A stretch of DNA of 64,000 nt from an uncultured Lachnospiraceae bacterium (lineage in GTDB: Bacteria; Bacillota; Clostridia; Lachnospirales; Lachnospiraceae): positions 34,604 through 98,603 of the forward strand of contig CAJTVL010000006.1 in NCBI GenBank assembly GCA_910579425.1, given 5' to 3'. Shown here piece after piece: positions 8,496-16,974 of the stretch. The position numbers and the translations under genes were made by a program. Under the pieces are notes generated by a model. It made no database searches. It was not told where the DNA came from and worked only from the letters and a program-made list of their open reading frames with translations. The first letter of the stretch is position 1, and each line of letters opens with the position of its first letter.

Positions 8496-9191
8496 ATGTA
8501 CCGTCTGGCAATCTGTGATGACAATCAGGCAGATGTATCTTATCTGCAGGCTCTCCTGGAAAAGTGGGCCGAAAGCGCGCAGACTTCCCTGAAAATAGAG
8601 AGCTATCCCTCAGCGGAGGCTTTTCTTTTTCAGTATGAGGAGGATAAGTCCTTTGACCTTTTGCTTCTGGATATTGAGATGGGCAGGATGAGCGGAGTGG
8701 AGCTTGCCCGAAGGCTCCGCCGGGAAAACCGCCGTGTCCAGATCGTGTTTATTACAGGCTATATGGAATATATCGGGGAAGGCTATGATGTGGAAGCGCT
8801 GCATTATCTGCTCAAGCCGGTGACGCAGGAAAAGCTCTGCAGTGTTCTTGACAGGGCGGCAGAGCGGCTGAAATCAAAAGAGAAAGAACTGTGTTTGTCT
8901 TTGCCGGGGGCGGTGGTGCGGGTTGCCCTGTGTGAAATCCGCTATCTGGAGGTGCAGAGGAACTATGTGACCATTTATGGAGAGGAAGCTTACACGGTGA
9001 AGAGGACTTTGAACGAATTGGAGGAAGAACTGGATGAGAGCTTTTTCCGCACAGGAAGGTCACATATTGTAAACCTGCATTTTGTGAGGAAGATTACCAG
9101 GACACAGGTGATTTTGAAGGACAAAACAGAGCTTCCCCTTTCAAAGAAGTTCTATGAGAAGATGAACCGGGCGATGATACAGTATTTTTAA
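8496..9191 (+). CDS. LytTR-type response regulator (AgrA/VirR class)
   Basis: A 231-residue regulator. Residues 1-~120 are a receiver domain with the acidic pair D8-D9 and the phosphoacceptor D59 in LLLLDIEMG. Residues ~130-231 are a LytTR DNA-binding domain (IRYLEVQRNYVTIYG, FFRTGRSHIVNL). LytTR proteins bind pairs of direct repeats spaced by two helical turns. ACAGGAGG precedes the ATG. The histidine kinase gene follows 13 bases after the stop. Likely targets are the ABC transporter genes immediately downstream. Confidence 0.93.
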   Translation: MYRLAICDDNQADVSYLQALLEKWAESAQTSLKIESYPSAEAFLFQYEEDKSFDLLLLDIEMGRMSGVELARRLRRENRRVQIVFITGYMEYIGEGYDVEALHYLLKPVTQEKLCSVLDRAAERLKSKEKELCLSLPGAVVRVALCEIRYLEVQRNYVTIYGEEAYTVKRTLNELEEELDESFFRTGRSHIVNLHFVRKITRTQVILKDKTELPLSKKFYEKMNRAMIQYF

Positions 9192-9204
9192 CGGAGGCCG
9201 GGAA

Positions 9205-9879
9205 ATGCCATTGTCAAAAATATCCTTTCGTGAAAAAAGAATAGACAGGCGGATTGCAGCCTATCAGAGCGATCTTATCGCCACCCACTATGCGGAGGTA
9301 GAGAACATGTACCGCCAGACGCGGGGCTGGCGGCATGATTACCGCAATCATATCCAGGTACTAAAAAGCTATCTGGCCATGGGGGACATTGAGGCTGCCT
9401 CCCATTATCTGGACGCCCTGGATGCGGACTTGAATACCGTGGATTTGGCTATGAAAACAGGAAATAAAATGACAGATATTATCCTCAATAGTAAGATTTC
9501 CCTTGCCAGATCGAAGAATATTCAGGTCGTGGCGGACGCCCATGTTCCGGTGGAACTGTCTACCGCAGAGATTGACCTGTGCATCATCATAGGCAATCTT
9601 TTTGACAATGCCATCGAAGCGTGTATGGCTCTTCCAAAAGAGGAGCGGATGATACGGGTGTACATGGAAATGAAAAACACTCTGCTTTATATTTCGTTCA
9701 CCAACAGCACGGCCCTGAAAAAGCAGAAAAAGGTGAATGGACGGTTCTTCTCCTCCAAGGGGGAAGGACATGGTTATGGACTGGTGCGTATCGATACCAT
9801 TATCGACAGGTATCAGGGGTATATCAGCAGGAACAGCGAGGATGGCGCGTTCACTACGGAGGTGCTTTTGCCACAGTGA
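9205..9879 (+). CDS. Soluble GHKL histidine kinase lacking a sensor domain
   Basis: A 224-residue AgrC-class kinase core. The phosphoacceptor box is H44 in WRHDYRNHI, the N box is NLFDNAIEAC and the G box GHGYGL. The usual N-terminal block of about six membrane helices is absent: the protein begins with a charged helix and no hydrophobic segment. The start is well supported by ACGGAGG 9 bases before the ATG, so the short form seems genuine rather than a mis-called start. It would phosphorylate the LytTR regulator encoded just upstream. What it senses is unclear; it may be cytosolic or depend on another membrane protein, or be a shortened remnant. Confidence 0.85.
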   Translation: MPLSKISFREKRIDRRIAAYQSDLIATHYAEVENMYRQTRGWRHDYRNHIQVLKSYLAMGDIEAASHYLDALDADLNTVDLAMKTGNKMTDIILNSKISLARSKNIQVVADAHVPVELSTAEIDLCIIIGNLFDNAIEACMALPKEERMIRVYMEMKNTLLYISFTNSTALKKQKKVNGRFFSSKGEGHGYGLVRIDTIIDRYQGYISRNSEDGAFTTEVLLPQ

Positions 9880-9920
9880 GCCTGAGAGTATGGTTATTGG
9901 AGTTTTTTGCTCCGGAGTAT

Positions 9921-9985
9921 TTTCGTCCCCCCGGTCATGTATTTCGTCCCCGAAATGCATGGCCGGGGATTTTTTGCGCTATAGT
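9921..9985 (+). promoter_or_regulatory. Candidate activator-dependent promoter with 21-bp-spaced direct repeats
   Basis: TTTCGTCCCC occurs twice (9921-9930 and 9942-9951), start-to-start 21 bases, i.e. two helical turns, followed by a -10-like TATAGT (9980-9985) with no good -35. This is the geometry of LytTR-regulated promoters, and a LytTR gene lies just upstream. The second copy also forms a terminator arm, so the repeats may have another explanation. Confidence 0.4.
9947..9975 (+). terminator. Intrinsic terminator after the kinase gene
   Basis: TCCCCG (9947-9952) pairs with CGGGGA (9964-9969) around an 11-base loop, followed by six T (9970-9975). It separates the two-component genes from the ABC transporter genes. 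Confidence 0.65.
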
Positions 9986-10032
9986 GGAGGACGAAGGGAA
10001 AACCTTATCACAAAAAGGAGAGCAGAGAAAAG

Positions 10033-11958
10033 ATGAGAACCGGAAAAAAGGGAAGCGCCGCATCCAGAGGGGCGCTCTTACGCCGAACCAGGGCGGCCGC
10101 AAAATATGGAATGCTGAGCAACAGTCTGTTTATGGGAAAGGAAGCATTCAGGGAGAGTCCGGTGGTGCTTGTGATCACAATGATGCAGGCCCTGCTTGCG
10201 GTGGCGTGTTCTGTGCTTGAGTTGTATGTGACTCCGACGATCCTGGGAATTCTGGAAAGACACAGTGTCAAAGGAGGGATGCCGGCCGGGGAGCTTTTTG
10301 GCGCCGTCAGCCTTTTTACGCTGGCCGGCATGGCTGTTTATGCTTTTTCTGACTATCTGGATAAAAATAAGATGATTGTAAGAATGCCGCTTCGATTTTC
10401 CATGATCCGCAAAATGTGGAAAAAGGCAGGGACGTGTTCCTATCCGGTTCGGGAAAGCCAGGATTTTATCCGTTTATTTACAAAGGCTACCGATGCATCC
10501 AAGGGCGACCACTCGCCGGCGGCGGACATCTGGAATACCTTTGCCAAAATCATTCAAAATTTTATGGGATTCGGGATTTATTTATATCTTCTGGCCCGGG
10601 TAGATATGGTAATCGTGTTTGTGACCATGGCGGCGGCTGTGACAGGCTACCTGGTCAGCAAAAAATTAAACGGCTGGGGTTACCGCCACAGGCAGGAGGA
10701 GGCAGACATTAAAAACAGGTTTTTCTATCTCCGGAATAAGACCAGAGACCGCCTGCTGGCAAAGGATGTGAGGATCTTTGGAATGGGGGAATGGCTGGGA
10801 GAGCTTATGGACAAAAGCCTTGAGCTGCTGCAGGATTTTTATCTGCGACGGGAGAGGGTCTATCTTCTGGCAGATGCCGCGGATATTGTCCTCTCCTTTC
10901 TGCGCAATGGGATTGCATATATCTGGCTTTTGCATCTGACGGTTCAGGGAGATTTAAGCGCCGCGGAGTTTTTGCTTTATTTTACGGCGGTCAGCGGCTT
11001 TACCGGGTGGGTGAACGGAATCATGCAAAGCGTTTCCCTTCTGTATAAGCAGAGTCTGGAAATCTCCTGTATCAGGGAGTTTGTGAATTATGTGGAGCCT
11101 TTCCTTTTTGAAGGGGGAAGAAAGCTTTCGGTGGACAGGATGGCCTCTTATACCATTACGCTTAAGGATGTGACCTTTCGATATCCGGGGGCGAAGCGGG
11201 ATATTTTTTCCCATTTGAATTTGACCCTCCGTCCGGGAGAAAAGCTGGCGGTGGTAGGCGTAAACGGGGCGGGAAAGACCACGCTGATCAAGCTGCTGTG
11301 CGGGTTTTACGATCCGGATCAGGGAGAGGTGCTGCTCAACGGGGTCGACATCAGGGAATTCAACCGCAGGGAGTATTACCGACTTTTTGCGGCAGTGTTT
11401 CAGGATTTTTCCCTTCTGGCGGGAGAGGTGGCGGAGAATGTGGCCTCCTTTGACAAAAAAACGGATATGGACAGAGTGAAGGATTGTCTGGAGAAAGTGG
11501 GACTGAAAGAGAAGTTTGAGGGGATGCCGGAGGGCCTGCATACCCACCTGGGAAAAGAGGTTTATGAGGATGCGGCGGAGCTCTCCGGCGGGGAGATGCA
11601 GAGGCTGATGATGGCACGGCTTTTGTATAAGGACAGTCCTGTGATGATCCTGGACGAGCCCACGGCGGCGTTGGACGCCCTTGCGGAAAGCGATATTTAC
11701 CGGAAATATCAGGAGTTCTCCGAAGGAAAGTCCTCTGTCTTTATTTCCCACAGACTGGCCTCCACACGCTTTTGCGACCGTATCATTCTGCTTGAAAACG
11801 GAAGGATTGCAGAGGAGGGAACCCATGAGGAGCTGCTGCGGCAGGGGAGGGCCTATGCCCGGCTCTTTGCCATACAAAGTAAATATTACGGGGACAATCT
11901 GAGCGAAGAGGAATTGAAAGCAAGTACAGGATTTCAGGAAAGGAGCGGCGGAGAATGA
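10033..11958 (+). CDS. ABC exporter half-transporter, first of a pair
   Basis: A 641-residue protein with an N-terminal membrane domain (~6 helices, residues ~40-330) fused to a nucleotide-binding domain. Seen motifs are Walker A GVNGAGKTT, signature LSGGEMQR, Walker B VMILDEPTAALD and H-loop SHRLAS, all intact. AAAAGGAGAG precedes the ATG. It overlaps the next half-transporter by 4 bases (ATGA), so the two are translationally coupled and probably form a heterodimer. The cargo is unknown; linkage to a LytTR/GHKL pair suggests peptide, bacteriocin or signal export, which is inference only. Confidence 0.92.
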   Translation: MRTGKKGSAASRGALLRRTRAAAKYGMLSNSLFMGKEAFRESPVVLVITMMQALLAVACSVLELYVTPTILGILERHSVKGGMPAGELFGAVSLFTLAGMAVYAFSDYLDKNKMIVRMPLRFSMIRKMWKKAGTCSYPVRESQDFIRLFTKATDASKGDHSPAADIWNTFAKIIQNFMGFGIYLYLLARVDMVIVFVTMAAAVTGYLVSKKLNGWGYRHRQEEADIKNRFFYLRNKTRDRLLAKDVRIFGMGEWLGELMDKSLELLQDFYLRRERVYLLADAADIVLSFLRNGIAYIWLLHLTVQGDLSAAEFLLYFTAVSGFTGWVNGIMQSVSLLYKQSLEISCIREFVNYVEPFLFEGGRKLSVDRMASYTITLKDVTFRYPGAKRDIFSHLNLTLRPGEKLAVVGVNGAGKTTLIKLLCGFYDPDQGEVLLNGVDIREFNRREYYRLFAAVFQDFSLLAGEVAENVASFDKKTDMDRVKDCLEKVGLKEKFEGMPEGLHTHLGKEVYEDAAELSGGEMQRLMMARLLYKDSPVMILDEPTAALDALAESDIYRKYQEFSEGKSSVFISHRLASTRFCDRIILLENGRIAEEGTHEELLRQGRAYARLFAIQSKYYGDNLSEEELKASTGFQERSGGE

Positions 11959-13955
11959 AGAAAAAAAGAACTGCCGGAACAATTTCATGGAAGGAAGCCT
12001 GTGCGTTGAATAAAAGGGCATTGTGCCTGTGGCTGCGGGAATGCCCGGCACCCTTTCTCTCCGCGGGTCTTTACTCGGCGATCACCGCCCTTGGCCCCTA
12101 TCTGACAATCTATTTTTCCGCCCGGCTTCTGGACGAGCTGGCCGGGGCAAAAGGGCAGGAAAGGGTGCTCAGATGGGTCGTGCTCCTGTTGGCCGCGGAG
12201 GCTGTGGTTTCTCTGTTAAGGGCGCTGAGTTTCAGGTGGAAGGAGGCGCAGAGTTCCACGATTTATTATCGGGGAGAGGAAAGGCTTTCCCGGAAAATAC
12301 TGACCATGGATTTTGCCGCGGCGGAGGATACGGATACTTCTGACCTGCTTGGCCGGATACAACAGAGGGAAAACTGGACCGGATGGGGGATGGGCATGGT
12401 ATATGTATTTTTTCAGAATTTTTTGGAGGAGGCTTTCAGAATGCTGGGGGCGGGAGCCCTTACGGTTTCGCTTTTCTGCCTGCCTGTTCCGAGGGAGGCC
12501 GGATTTCTTACCTTCCTGAATAATCCCCTTTGTATTCTGGGGCTGACAGTTATAACGGTGGGGATTGCAGTCCTGTCCTCTTACCTTGGCACATTGGCCC
12601 AGATGCGTATTATGAGGCATGATGAGAGTATGAAGATGGGGAACCGGAATTATTTTTTCTGTATGTCCTTATTTCGGGAAGAGAAAAGGGCGCTGGATAT
12701 GCGGATTTACAGGCAGGATGTCTTCGGGACAGAGAAGGTGCGGCAAACGGCAGACATTGACGGAGGGTTTACCTCCTCCATGGCAAAAGATGCCAGAGGA
12801 AAAATGGGAGTTCTCTATGCACTCTCGGCGGCGGTTCCCAAAAGCCTTATGTGGGCGGTTTATCTTTTTGTCAGCCTGAAAGCTTTAGGCGGCGCTTTTG
12901 GGTTGGGCTCCGTGACGCAGTACATCGGCGCGATTACCGCTTTTTCCGGGGGGCTGTCCGGGATGCTCAGGGTGTTGGGGGCGATGAAGGTGAACAGTGA
13001 CACGCTGAAAATGACCTTTGCATTTCTGGATATTCCAAACGAAATGTATCAGGGCTCCCTGACTGTGGAAAAGCGTTCCGACAGAAAGTATGAGGTGGAG
13101 TTTCGCGATGTGAGCTTCAAGTATCCCCACACGGACTGTTATGCGCTCAAAAATATTTCCCTGAAATTCAGGGTGGGAGAGCGTCTGGCAGTGGTGGGGC
13201 AAAACGGCTCCGGCAAGACCACCTTTATCAAGCTCCTGTGCCGCCTTTATGATCCTACGGAGGGAGAAATTCTGTTAAACGGCATCAATATACGGAAGTA
13301 TAATTACAGGGAATATCTGAGTATCTTTTCCGTGGTCTTTCAGGATTTCCAGCTTCTTGCCATGGAGCTTGGAAAAAACGTGGCCGCCGGGGACAGAGCC
13401 GATAGAAGATGGGGGCTTTTGGTTTCGGACAGAAACAAGCGGCCCGGCAGGATGGAGGGGAATGGACGAGAGACAGAGGGGGATTATGACCGAGAAAAAG
13501 CGGCAGAGTGCCTGGAAAAAGCAGGGCTTAGCCAGTGGCTCTCTGCCCGGCCGGGAGGACTGGATACCATCCTTTATAAAGACCTGGATGAGAAAGGAGT
13601 GCAGATATCCGGCGGAGAGGCACAGAAGATCGCCATTGCCCGGTCGTTGTACCGCGACGCCCCTTTTATGATTCTGGACGAGCCCACGGCGGCTCTTGAC
13701 CCGGTGGCGGAGTATGAGATCTACACCAGATTGAATGAGATCGTGGGGGATAAAACCGCCGTTTACATCAGCCACCGGCTTTCCTCCTGCCGTTTCTGTG
13801 ATGAAATCATCGTTTTCCATGAGGGGAGCATTGTACAGAGGGGCAGCCATGAGAGACTGCTGGCAGAGGGAGAAGGGAAATATAAAGAGCTTTGGAATGC
13901 CCAGGCGCAGTATTATGTAAGAGAGCAGAAGAAAAGGCGGCAAAAAGGATCATAA
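11955..13955 (+). CDS. ABC exporter half-transporter, second of a pair
   Basis: A 666-residue membrane-plus-ATPase half-transporter. Motifs are Walker A GQNGSGKTT, signature ISGGEAQK, Walker B MILDEPTAALD and H-loop SHRLSS. Between the Q-loop (VFQDFQLLA) and the signature there is an extra charged stretch of about 35 residues (around GDRADRRWG to GDYDREK) that its partner lacks. The start overlaps the stop of the partner gene. Together they should make one exporter with two intact ATP sites. No cargo peptide gene is visible nearby. Confidence 0.92.
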   Translation: MKKKRTAGTISWKEACALNKRALCLWLRECPAPFLSAGLYSAITALGPYLTIYFSARLLDELAGAKGQERVLRWVVLLLAAEAVVSLLRALSFRWKEAQSSTIYYRGEERLSRKILTMDFAAAEDTDTSDLLGRIQQRENWTGWGMGMVYVFFQNFLEEAFRMLGAGALTVSLFCLPVPREAGFLTFLNNPLCILGLTVITVGIAVLSSYLGTLAQMRIMRHDESMKMGNRNYFFCMSLFREEKRALDMRIYRQDVFGTEKVRQTADIDGGFTSSMAKDARGKMGVLYALSAAVPKSLMWAVYLFVSLKALGGAFGLGSVTQYIGAITAFSGGLSGMLRVLGAMKVNSDTLKMTFAFLDIPNEMYQGSLTVEKRSDRKYEVEFRDVSFKYPHTDCYALKNISLKFRVGERLAVVGQNGSGKTTFIKLLCRLYDPTEGEILLNGINIRKYNYREYLSIFSVVFQDFQLLAMELGKNVAAGDRADRRWGLLVSDRNKRPGRMEGNGRETEGDYDREKAAECLEKAGLSQWLSARPGGLDTILYKDLDEKGVQISGGEAQKIAIARSLYRDAPFMILDEPTAALDPVAEYEIYTRLNEIVGDKTAVYISHRLSSCRFCDEIIVFHEGSIVQRGSHERLLAEGEGKYKELWNAQAQYYVREQKKRRQKGS

Positions 13956-13981
13956 ATTGAAAACCGCCGCTTCCTAAAACA

Positions 13982-14010
13982 TTGTCAATTTCCTCCGATT
14001 GTGATAGGAT
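13982..14010 (+). promoter_or_regulatory. Sigma-A promoter for signal peptidase
   Basis: TTGTCA (13982-13987), 17-base spacer, TAGGAT (14005-14010), 26 bases before the lepB start. Confidence 0.6.
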
Positions 14011-14035
14011 TACAGGAGGAGGAAAGGAAGTCAAA

Positions 14036-14566
14036 ATGAGAAAAAACAAGATACGAAACAAGATTCTGTATGAGATCCTCGACTGGTCAAAGGTGATCCT
14101 GACAGCCCTTGTCATAGCCTTTGTGGTCAGCCATACCCTGATTGCCAATGCCCAGGTTCCCACGGGCTCCATGGAGACTACAATCATGAAGGGAAGCCGC
14201 ATTATTATAAACCGTCTGGCTTATCTGAGCGAGGATCCTCAGCGGGGGGATATTATCGCTTTTTATTTCCCGGATGACGGAGAGTCCCTGTACCTGAAAC
14301 GGATCGTGGGCCTGCCGGGAGAAAAGATCGAGGGCGTTGACGGTATGATTTATATCAACGGTAAGCCTCTTAGCGAGGATTATATCCGTGAGCAAATCAA
14401 CGAGGATTTTGGCCCCTACGTGGTGCCGGAGGATTCCTGGTTTGTCATGGGGGATAACCGAAATAATTCCCTTGACTCCAGATACTGGGAGGATAAATTC
14501 GTAGAGAGGGATGAGATTGTGGGAAGGGCCGAGATCGAGTATTACCCTGAGTTTAAGAAGTTCTGA
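14036..14566 (+). CDS. lepB: Signal peptidase I
   Basis: A 176-residue membrane-bound serine protease that removes signal peptides from exported proteins on the outer face of the membrane. One N-terminal membrane segment (~18-38) is followed by the catalytic serine S45 in VPTGSMETT and the general base K88 in YLKRIVGLPGE; the box GDNRNNSLDSRYW is also present. Length fits the single-span Gram-positive type. I chose the ATG at 14036 because it follows AGGAGGAGGAAAGG; an in-frame start at 13982 would lie inside the promoter. Confidence 0.95.
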   Translation: MRKNKIRNKILYEILDWSKVILTALVIAFVVSHTLIANAQVPTGSMETTIMKGSRIIINRLAYLSEDPQRGDIIAFYFPDDGESLYLKRIVGLPGEKIEGVDGMIYINGKPLSEDYIREQINEDFGPYVVPEDSWFVMGDNRNNSLDSRYWEDKFVERDEIVGRAEIEYYPEFKKF

Positions 14567-14581
14567 AGATTTTTTACGATC

Positions 14582-14610
14582 TTTACGAACCGATCTCTTG
14601 ATGCTAAAAT
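14582..14610 (+). promoter_or_regulatory. Sigma-A promoter upstream of the small membrane protein and thrS
   Basis: TTTACG (14582-14587), 17-base spacer, TAAAAT (14605-14610). It would drive the 97-residue gene and thrS, which are only 35 bases apart. Confidence 0.6.
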
Positions 14611-14676
14611 ATCTAAGGGCAGGGAAAAGATTGTCTCTGCATTTAACTGAGAACAGGCGTTGGAAAGGAATATATT

Positions 14677-14970
14677 ATGAAAGAAAAATGGGAAGAATTT
14701 AGAGGGACACTGACAGAAATCGTTATGATGAGCAAAAAAGAATTTCTGCTTACTGCGGCAGTCTGCGTTTTGGGCGGGATGGTATTCGGCATGTTGATTT
14801 CTCCGAGGAAATCCACCACCATCGGCAGCAACAACGGAAACAGCAGCGGTAATGGGAACCGGGGAAACGGTATCAGTGACAAGAATGACGGCAAAAACGC
14901 CGGCAGCGGGCAGGAGAAGCTTGCAGACTGGCAGGAAGTGGAGGAAAAGGAACTGGGAGCCGAGGCGTAA
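14677..14970 (+). CDS. Small single-span membrane protein
   Basis: A 97-residue protein with a charged N-terminus, one membrane segment (~FLLTAAVCVLGGMVFGMLI), then a Gly/Asn/Ser-rich low-complexity stretch and an acidic end (VEEKELGAEA). GGAAAGG precedes the ATG. It sits directly upstream of thrS, probably in the same transcript. I recognise no family. By the positive-inside rule the low-complexity tail would be outside. Confidence 0.7.
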   Translation: MKEKWEEFRGTLTEIVMMSKKEFLLTAAVCVLGGMVFGMLISPRKSTTIGSNNGNSSGNGNRGNGISDKNDGKNAGSGQEKLADWQEVEEKELGAEA

Positions 14971-15005
14971 AGGATGCAAAGCCAAAGCTTTGAAAGGAGC
15001 AGAGA

Positions 15006-16970
15006 ATGAAAATCACATTAAAGGACGGGTCTGTCAAAGAGTATGAGGGACCTAAGAGTGTTTATGAGATTGCGGCAGATTTGAGTGAGGGGCTGGCAAG
15101 GGCGGCCTGCGCCGGAGAGATCAACGGTAAGACAGTGGATCTGCGCACGGTTGTGGATGAGGATTGCGGCTTAAATATCCTGACGGCCAACGATCCGGAG
15201 GGGCTTCGGGTGGTAAGGCATACCTGCTCTCATGTGCTTGCCGAGGCGGTAAAACGGGTATTTCCCCAGGCAAAGTTAGCGATAGGGCCGGCCATTGACA
15301 ACGGATATTATTATGATTTTGAACATGAACCCTTTTCCAGAGAGGATCTGGACAAGCTGGAAGCTGAAATGAAAAAGATCATCAAGGAGGGGAAGAAGCT
15401 GGAGCGCTTTACCCTGCCGAGAGAGGAAGCCATCAGGTCTATGGAGGAAAAGGGCGAGCCGTATAAGGTGGAGCTGATCCGGGATCTGCCGGAGGATGCG
15501 GAGATTTCCTTTTATGACCAGGGAGGCTTTGTGGATCTGTGCGCCGGCCCCCATCTGATGAGCACCAAGGGGATCAAGGCTTTCAAGCTGACCTCATCTT
15601 CCGGCGCTTATTGGAGAGGAAAGTCAGAAAATACCATGCTTCAGAGAATTTACGGTACCGCTTTTAACAAGAAGGAAGAGTTAAACGAGTATCTGACCTA
15701 TCTGGAAAATATCAGGCTGCGGGATCATAACCGTTTAGGCCGGGAGATGGAGCTGTTCACCACCGTGGATGTGATCGGCCAGGGGCTGCCCCTTCTGATG
15801 CCCAAGGGGGCAAAGATGGTGCAGACCATGCAGCGCTGGATCGAAGATCTGGAAGATAATGAGTGGGGATATGTGCGTACCAAGACGCCTTTTATGGCAA
15901 AGAGCGATCTGTACAAGATTTCCGGCCACTGGGATCATTATAAAGAAGGCATGTTTGTGCTGGGAGAGGAGGAGAAGGACAAAGAGGTGTTCGCCCTGCG
16001 TCCCATGACCTGTCCTTTCCAGTATTATGTGTATAAGGCGAGCCAGCATTCTTACCGGGATCTGCCTCTGCGCTACGGGGAAACCTCCACTCTTTTTAGG
16101 AATGAGGATTCAGGAGAGATGCACGGGCTTACCAGAGTGCGCCAGTTTACCATTTCCGAGGGCCATTTGATCATCCGTCCCGACCAGGCCGGGGAGGAGC
16201 TTAAGAGATGCCTTGATCTGGCGGTGTACTGCCTGACTACCTTAGGGCTCCAGGATGAGGTGACCTATCGCCTTTCCAAGTGGGATCCCAATAACAGGGA
16301 GAAGTATCTGGGGGATGAGGAGTATTGGGAGTCTACCCAGAGCAAGATCAGGGAAATCCTTGTGAACTACGGCGTTCCCTTTACGGAGGCGGACGGCGAA
16401 GCGGCTTTTTATGGCCCCAAGATCGATATTCAGGCAAAGAACGTGTACGGCAAGGAAGATACCATGATTACCATCCAGCTCGACTGTGCCATTGCCGAAA
16501 ACTTTGACATGTATTATATTGACCAGAACGGGGATAAGGTACGTCCTTATATCATCCACAGAACCTCCATGGGATGTTATGAGAGAACTCTGGCCTGGCT
16601 GATTGAGAAATATGAGGGAAAATTCCCTACCTGGCTCTGTCCCGAGCAGGTACGTGTGCTGCCGATTTCCGATAAATACGAGGAATATGCGGAAAAGGTA
16701 AAAGCGGAGCTCAGGAAAAACGGCGTACTGGCAGAGGTGGACAACCGTTCGGAGAAGATCGGCTTCAAGATCAGGGAGGCAAGGCTTGCAAGACTCCCTT
16801 ATATGCTGGTGGTGGGCCAGCAGGAGGAAGCGGATGGCGCCGTGTCCGTGCGGAGCCGCTTCGCGGGAGACGAAGGCGTGAAGCCTATAGGAGAATTTAT
16901 TGACCAGATCTGCAGGGAGATCAGAACCAAAGAGATCCGCAGGGAAGAAGTAAAGGAAGAAACGAAATAA
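15006..16970 (+). CDS. thrS: Threonine-tRNA ligase
   Basis: A 654-residue class II synthetase that charges tRNA-Thr. Domain order is the expected one: N-terminal TGS (1-~62), SAD editing domain with the HxxxH motif in HTCSHVLAEAV, catalytic core with FALRPMTCP, motif 2 around FRNEDSGEMHGLTRVRQF and motif 3 in GCYERTLAWLIE, then the anticodon-binding domain (LPISDKYEEYAEKV). GAAAGGAG precedes the ATG. No T-box leader is visible; the upstream spacer is too short, which is unusual for a Firmicute thrS. Confidence 0.97.
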   Translation: MKITLKDGSVKEYEGPKSVYEIAADLSEGLARAACAGEINGKTVDLRTVVDEDCGLNILTANDPEGLRVVRHTCSHVLAEAVKRVFPQAKLAIGPAIDNGYYYDFEHEPFSREDLDKLEAEMKKIIKEGKKLERFTLPREEAIRSMEEKGEPYKVELIRDLPEDAEISFYDQGGFVDLCAGPHLMSTKGIKAFKLTSSSGAYWRGKSENTMLQRIYGTAFNKKEELNEYLTYLENIRLRDHNRLGREMELFTTVDVIGQGLPLLMPKGAKMVQTMQRWIEDLEDNEWGYVRTKTPFMAKSDLYKISGHWDHYKEGMFVLGEEEKDKEVFALRPMTCPFQYYVYKASQHSYRDLPLRYGETSTLFRNEDSGEMHGLTRVRQFTISEGHLIIRPDQAGEELKRCLDLAVYCLTTLGLQDEVTYRLSKWDPNNREKYLGDEEYWESTQSKIREILVNYGVPFTEADGEAAFYGPKIDIQAKNVYGKEDTMITIQLDCAIAENFDMYYIDQNGDKVRPYIIHRTSMGCYERTLAWLIEKYEGKFPTWLCPEQVRVLPISDKYEEYAEKVKAELRKNGVLAEVDNRSEKIGFKIREARLARLPYMLVVGQQEEADGAVSVRSRFAGDEGVKPIGEFIDQICREIRTKEIRREEVKEETK

Positions 16971-16974
16971 ACAG

